Shown here in pieces: positions 59,846 to 64,000 of a stretch of 64,000 bases of DNA. A program made the translations under genes and the position numbers. How positions within the stretch are numbered: position 1 is the stretch's first letter; every line of letters begins with the position of its first letter. A model generated the notes under the pieces. That model was not told where the DNA came from and ran no database searches. It saw only the letters and a list, made by a program, of their open reading frames with translations. The stretch is from Stemphylium vesicarium (taxonomy: Eukaryota > Ascomycota > Dothideomycetes > Pleosporales > Pleosporaceae): NCBI GenBank assembly GCA_004380135.1, contig QXCR01000006.1, positions 496,001 through 560,000 of the forward strand. Direction: 5' to 3'.

Positions 59846-61254
59846 ATGTCAGGTTCTGGCAAAGGGAAAGAGAAGGAAGTTGTAGGCGAGCCAGTATCTG
59901 AAAGGCCTGGTGATGCTGCAAGCGACCCCCTCAGTTACGTGCCTAAATCCGATGCGGCCGTCGCACCACGAGCAGAGGCATCTAGTTCATCAGCCCCAGC
60001 AGAAACATCTGCTGCTTCGCTAGATCCAACAGTTGATCTCAGTGCACCAACACCGCAGACAGAACTACCTTCCGAAACAACAGAGGGCCCAGCTGCATCC
60101 GCCCAGCAGATCAACCCCCATGTCTCAGTTGTAAGCATATCCACTTTTCTATCACGAGAGTCCACGGCGCAACAATTTGTGCTCATCCAAAGCCTTCGAC
60201 GAGACTCTAACATTCACAGGACGACGACACAGATGACACGGATTCAGCGCTAGGCGACGACGACGCCATTAGCGATACTACATCCATTGCGTCCACCATT
60301 CACAGAGGCCGCTTTGAGAATGGACGCCGCTACCACAAATACCGCGAAGGCGAAAACGATTACTGGGGTCCCAACGACGAAGTACAAAACGACCAGCTCG
60401 ACATAGCCCATCACATGTTTCTCATCCTTCTAGGTCAGAAACTGCACCTGGCACCAATCCAAGACCCTCAGCGCATCTTGGATCTAGGCTGCGGCACAGG
60501 AATTTGGTGCATGGACATGGCCGATGGTAAGTTCATGACCCCCCTCCTTTCCCTGCAGTTCCTATATCCACATTTACAAAAAAAAAGATGATTAACAACC
60601 CGCACAGAGCACCCCGCCGCCGAAATCCTCGGCGTAGACCTCTCCCCCATCCAACCCACCTTCGCCCCACCAAACTGCAAATTCGAAATCGACGACGTAA
60701 CCCTCCCCTGGACATACTCGCGCCCCTTTGACTTTATAAACATCCGCTCCTTATACGGCTCCATCCACTCATGGCCCGCCCTCTATGCGCAAGCATACCA
60801 GCACCTCACCCCCGGCGGCTACCTGCACGACATGGAAATGTCAATCCAATTTAAATCCGACGACGGCAGCCTAACGCCCGACCACGTGCTGTCGCAATGG
60901 AGCGACATTTTCCACGAGGCGAGCAAGCGGTTCGGCAAGAGCTTCTACGAGGTGTGGAATCTGTCGACGTATATAAGGGATGCGGGGTTTGTCGATGTGA
61001 CGGAGAGGGTGTACAAGGTTCCTGTGAATAGCTGGCCTGCGGATCCGCACATGAAGGAGTTGGGGAAATGGAATCTGCTGCATATTACGCAGGGCGCGGA
61101 GGGTTGGGGGTTGTATCTGTTGACTAAGGTTATGGGGTGGAGTGTGGATGAGGCGCAGGTTTTCTTTGCGAAGTTCCGGAATGGGGTCAAGGAGAAGAGG
61201 GTGCATGCGTATTTTGAGGTTGTGGTTATTCATGCGAGGAAGCCGTTGAGATGA
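59846..61254 (+). CDS. SAM-dependent methyltransferase (LaeA/UMTA-like)
   Basis: Three exons (59846-60130, 60220-60526, 60608-61254), with introns of 89 and 81 bases, give 412 residues. The N-terminal third is disordered, Ser/Ala/Pro-rich, then Asp-rich (DDDTDDTDSALGDDD). The conserved entry NGRRYHKYREGENDYWGPND is followed by class-I motifs: ILDLGCGTGIWCMDMAD (SAM loop), ILGVDLSPIQPTF, CKFEIDDV, and HLTPGGYLHDMEMS. This is the layout of fungal LaeA-like and UMTA-type methyltransferases. These range from global regulators of secondary metabolism to small-molecule methylases. As a single-locus gene beside a P450, either role is possible. Confidence 0.9.
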
Positions 61255-61423
61255 GGTTTTAGTGTTAGCATTGTGTGAAGAGGGGGTTTGTAGGATATTG
61301 AAGCATCTTGCGTTAACGTGTGGATACGGTCATCTTGTCGTGAAATTAGGGCATTACTTAAACTAGGGTATCAATCTAAACCGGAGAGAGAAATCTTCCT
61401 CACTACCACCACTTTCAAGTCAC

Positions 61424-63004
61424 CTATCGACCGACTGGAGGCGGTGTGGCCGTCTTGGGAACCTCTCCCGCCTTTGGATCTGGGAGATGCGACACGCTCG
61501 GCATATCACCCACCGTGGCCGACTGCTCTTCCTTCTCTCTGCCATCGCTAATGATGAGCGGTTTCTGAGGCGGCGAGACTGGAGGCTCCTTCTCTTCCTC
61601 TTTAGCTTTGATCTGAGATCCAAATATGGAGTCTGCATCTCCGTTCATAGACGAAGCGCTGCTAACATGACCAGACTGGCCTTCTTCGGCTGCAAGGCGT
61701 TCCTTCTCCAGGCGGGTTTCGCGACCGCGCTTGTGGCAGTACCAGAATACGAAAAGCAAGACTACAAGGTTGATTAGCTGACTGGGTCAAGAGTAATAAC
61801 TAGGAGAAGACATACTGAATACTGCCAGACTCATGATCATGTTCGTTCCGGTGGCCAAAGCCGGAAACCTGAACTTGAGGAAGTTGACGATACTTCTTAG
61901 GGCGGTCGCAACGGCGCCCTGTGCGGAAACCAAAGACTTCAAGCTCGGCACTTGAGGCATCATGGCCTTCTTGATCTTGCTCTTGGTTCCTCCTGAGGAA
62001 GCCTTTGCATCAAATCCGGGCTTCTCTGACGACGCAGCCATCAACTCGGGACCCAGCGTGGCCGTAAGCTTAGCTGGCAGACTCTTGACCAGGTTCTGCA
62101 AAAATGGAGGGAGACTACCGTACATCTTCTTAAGCTGGTTGTCGTAGTCGGTGAATAGCTTCTCGAGATCATTGTAGGCTGTTGGAACGCCGTTGACGAG
62201 ATCCTTGAGAACTTGGGTGAACTTGTTGAGCAGCTCTTCCGACTCTTTGCTGAAGCTGAAAACACGGTTGTTGACGGCGGAGAGGTTGAGCTGGTCCAGG
62301 ATTTCGGTGAGCTCCTTGTCCTCCTTCTGGGCGTCGGTGAGCTCAGCGGTCTTGGCGGCTTCGGCAGCAGCTTGGAGATCGTCTGCGAACTGCGCCCTGT
62401 CCTTGTCTGTGACGACTATCTTCTTATCATTAGATGACTTGTCCTTTGCCTTGTCGCCGTCCTTTCTGTTGAATTTGGGTAGCTGGAAGTACGACATGAC
62501 GCTCTTCTTACGGCCTAGGCCACCTTCGGTGACTTTCCCTTTACCCTTGTCACTGGCGTCAGCGGCAGTCTCTGGTGGACTCGTGGGGAGCGCAACCTTA
62601 TCTGCGCCATCCATGAGCGCTTCCTGTGCATCTCTGCCGACCTTCTTTTCGCCATTATCGTCGACTACCGCTGCGCGCTGGGGTAGAGGCGGGGGTGTGC
62701 CTTCGGGCTCTGAGGCGATGGCAGCAAGTCGCTCTAGGAATCGCTGATCTTCGGCGTCAAGAACAGGATCACTTCCCACTTCTTCGCTGACTTCGGTGAC
62801 AGTTGGCGCAGGCGGAGAGGGTATTGGCCCGCTGGGTCCTGCGACGGGTTCTTCGATCTTAGGGACGGCAGCGTCTTCTACCTTCGGTGGGGCCGACCCA
62901 GCGACTTTGGGAGGGTCTTCGATCGGCGGCGCTCCGGGCTTTTGTTTGTTCTGGGGGAAAAACTGCTTTGATGTCTGGCGCATCTTTTCCAGGTACGACG
63001 CCAT
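61424..63004 (-). CDS. Conserved single-pass membrane protein, function unknown
   Basis: Exons 61816-63004 and 61424-61761, separated by a 54-base GT..AG intron with a GCTAATC branch, give 508 residues. The N-terminal half is disordered (Pro/Glu/Ala-rich) after MASYLEKMRQTSKQFFPQNK. A helical region (about 190-340) with QFADDLQAAAEAAK, ELTEILDQLNLS and SEELLNKFTQVLKDLVNG leads to one membrane segment (GTNMIMSLAVF, continued by ILLFVFWYC across the intron), then a charged cytosol-like tail. No signal peptide is seen, so tail orientation is uncertain. I do not recognise the family. The intron falls inside the membrane helix. Confidence 0.78.
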
Positions 63005-64000
63005 GGCGGATTTCGATGCGCACGCGCGTTGGGAGATTGGTGATGGAAGGTGGGTATATCGTGTAGGTTAGGGTTGGTAGGGAAATATATAGCGACAGAT
63101 TAGACGTGTGACTCTTTGAGGCTATGCTACCCTTAAGGCTCGGCGCTGGTCAACATGTCGTCGTGGGCGACTTCGAGGCCCTGATTGCTGTCCCGCCATG
63201 ACAGGGAATGCTGCGTCATTGGCAGGGATCCCCGTTCCACGCCTCGCCCCACCACACCATCCCTGCCTCCGCAACGGCAAACTTCAAGACACCCAAGCTA
63301 TGTCCATCACTACACGACCATGAAATAAAACTTGGGCCAAATAATGTCATATCCGGTGCTATGACGCGAAACTCGAAAGTATCTGATACCGTCCTCTGGC
63401 AGGCAATCCCTGGAGACGCACCTATCTGGCAGTTGTCGAAGCCATCGCGCTCAACCACATGTCCTATTGAAGCAGTGCGCTCAGTGAGCCGCAAATTACG
63501 AAGCTCTGGTCTTCACGATATTGTTATCGCGGAGGCCAACATCTTGTAGTCGTGAATGCGACCCCGACATTTCGCCGCTTCCCCTGACTTCTTCGCTCGC
63601 TGGGTAAATGCAACCCAAGCACTCTCATTCACTAGGTGGGAGCTGAATCATTCAATACCCCCATTCTCTTTGTATCGCATAGATCTCTTCTCTGGAAATT
63701 CATGTGCGCGAGATCGGGTGTCTCAAAATGGAGGCTTCGGTGTCGATAACCCATACTTTGTGTTCGATCAGAAGGTACTGGTGACCACGACCCCATGAGG
63801 GAGTCGAAGCAATCGTGTGATGTAGCCTCGACAGGCCCGCTATGTCACCTTTTCTATCTCCCTCACTTGAGAGGACTCACTGCGACAACGCTAGCATGTG
63901 CGTTTGGTTACCGTACTTCTATCACACCTGTCGCCACATAAACACCATCCATTCGACTCCCCCGTCACTTTTCCCACATCACGCAATCTTGTAAAGTATC
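63005..64000. other. Upstream region, no gene seen
   Basis: The last kilobase holds the promoter of the gene at 61424-63004 and then short frames on both strands without domain features. Confidence 0.5.

Overview
The window is nuclear DNA of a filamentous ascomycete (Pezizomycotina). Proteins such as SFH5, TVP18, AIM21, CFEM proteins and a fungal rhodopsin-type membrane protein suggest Dothideomycetes, perhaps Pleosporales; that order is an inference. Genes are on both strands, mostly with short spliceosomal introns (48-97 bases) that usually have GT..AG ends, and many have CTAAC/CTRAY-like branch sites. I rebuilt gene models by joining open frames across such introns and checking that the joined reading frames close. 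No rRNA, tRNA, CRISPR array or intact transposon was seen.

Layout. 1-25 kb is mostly conserved genes: a partial kelch protein, a PI-PLC X-domain phosphodiesterase, an amino acid permease and a major facilitator transporter (divergent), a large GPI-type CFEM cell-surface protein, a TMEM135-like membrane protein convergent with SFH5, an RRM protein, an FGGY sugar kinase divergent from EMC10, and the tRNA deaminase subunit TAD2 divergent from TVP18. 27.4-30.6 kb is AIM21, a proline-rich cortical actin regulator.

30.8-42.8 kb looks accessory. It holds a secreted BBE-type FAD oxidase, a rhodopsin-type seven-helix protein with an in-frame TGA, a complete secreted GH3 beta-glucosidase, a clearly broken GH5 glycanase, a small Cys-rich single-pass surface protein, and an unknown open frame with one internal TAA. 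It is followed by two gene-poor stretches (42.8-46.6 and 47.3-52.0 kb) around one conserved acidic protein.

52.0-63.0 kb contains the kinetochore gene NDC80 (with a GC-AG intron), a FAR1-domain putative transcription factor with a polyglutamine tract, a cytochrome P450 divergent from a LaeA-like SAM methyltransferase, and a conserved single-pass membrane protein of unknown function. The last 1 kb has no convincing gene.

How genes relate: most are independent housekeeping genes. Two local groupings could be functional: the biomass-degradation and surface genes at 30.8-41.7 kb, now partly decayed, and the P450/methyltransferase divergent pair, which could be a minimal tailoring pair. No prokaryote-like defence system or other obvious undescribed system was found; the best leads are the interrupted frames, the FAR1 gene and the modular CFEM protein.
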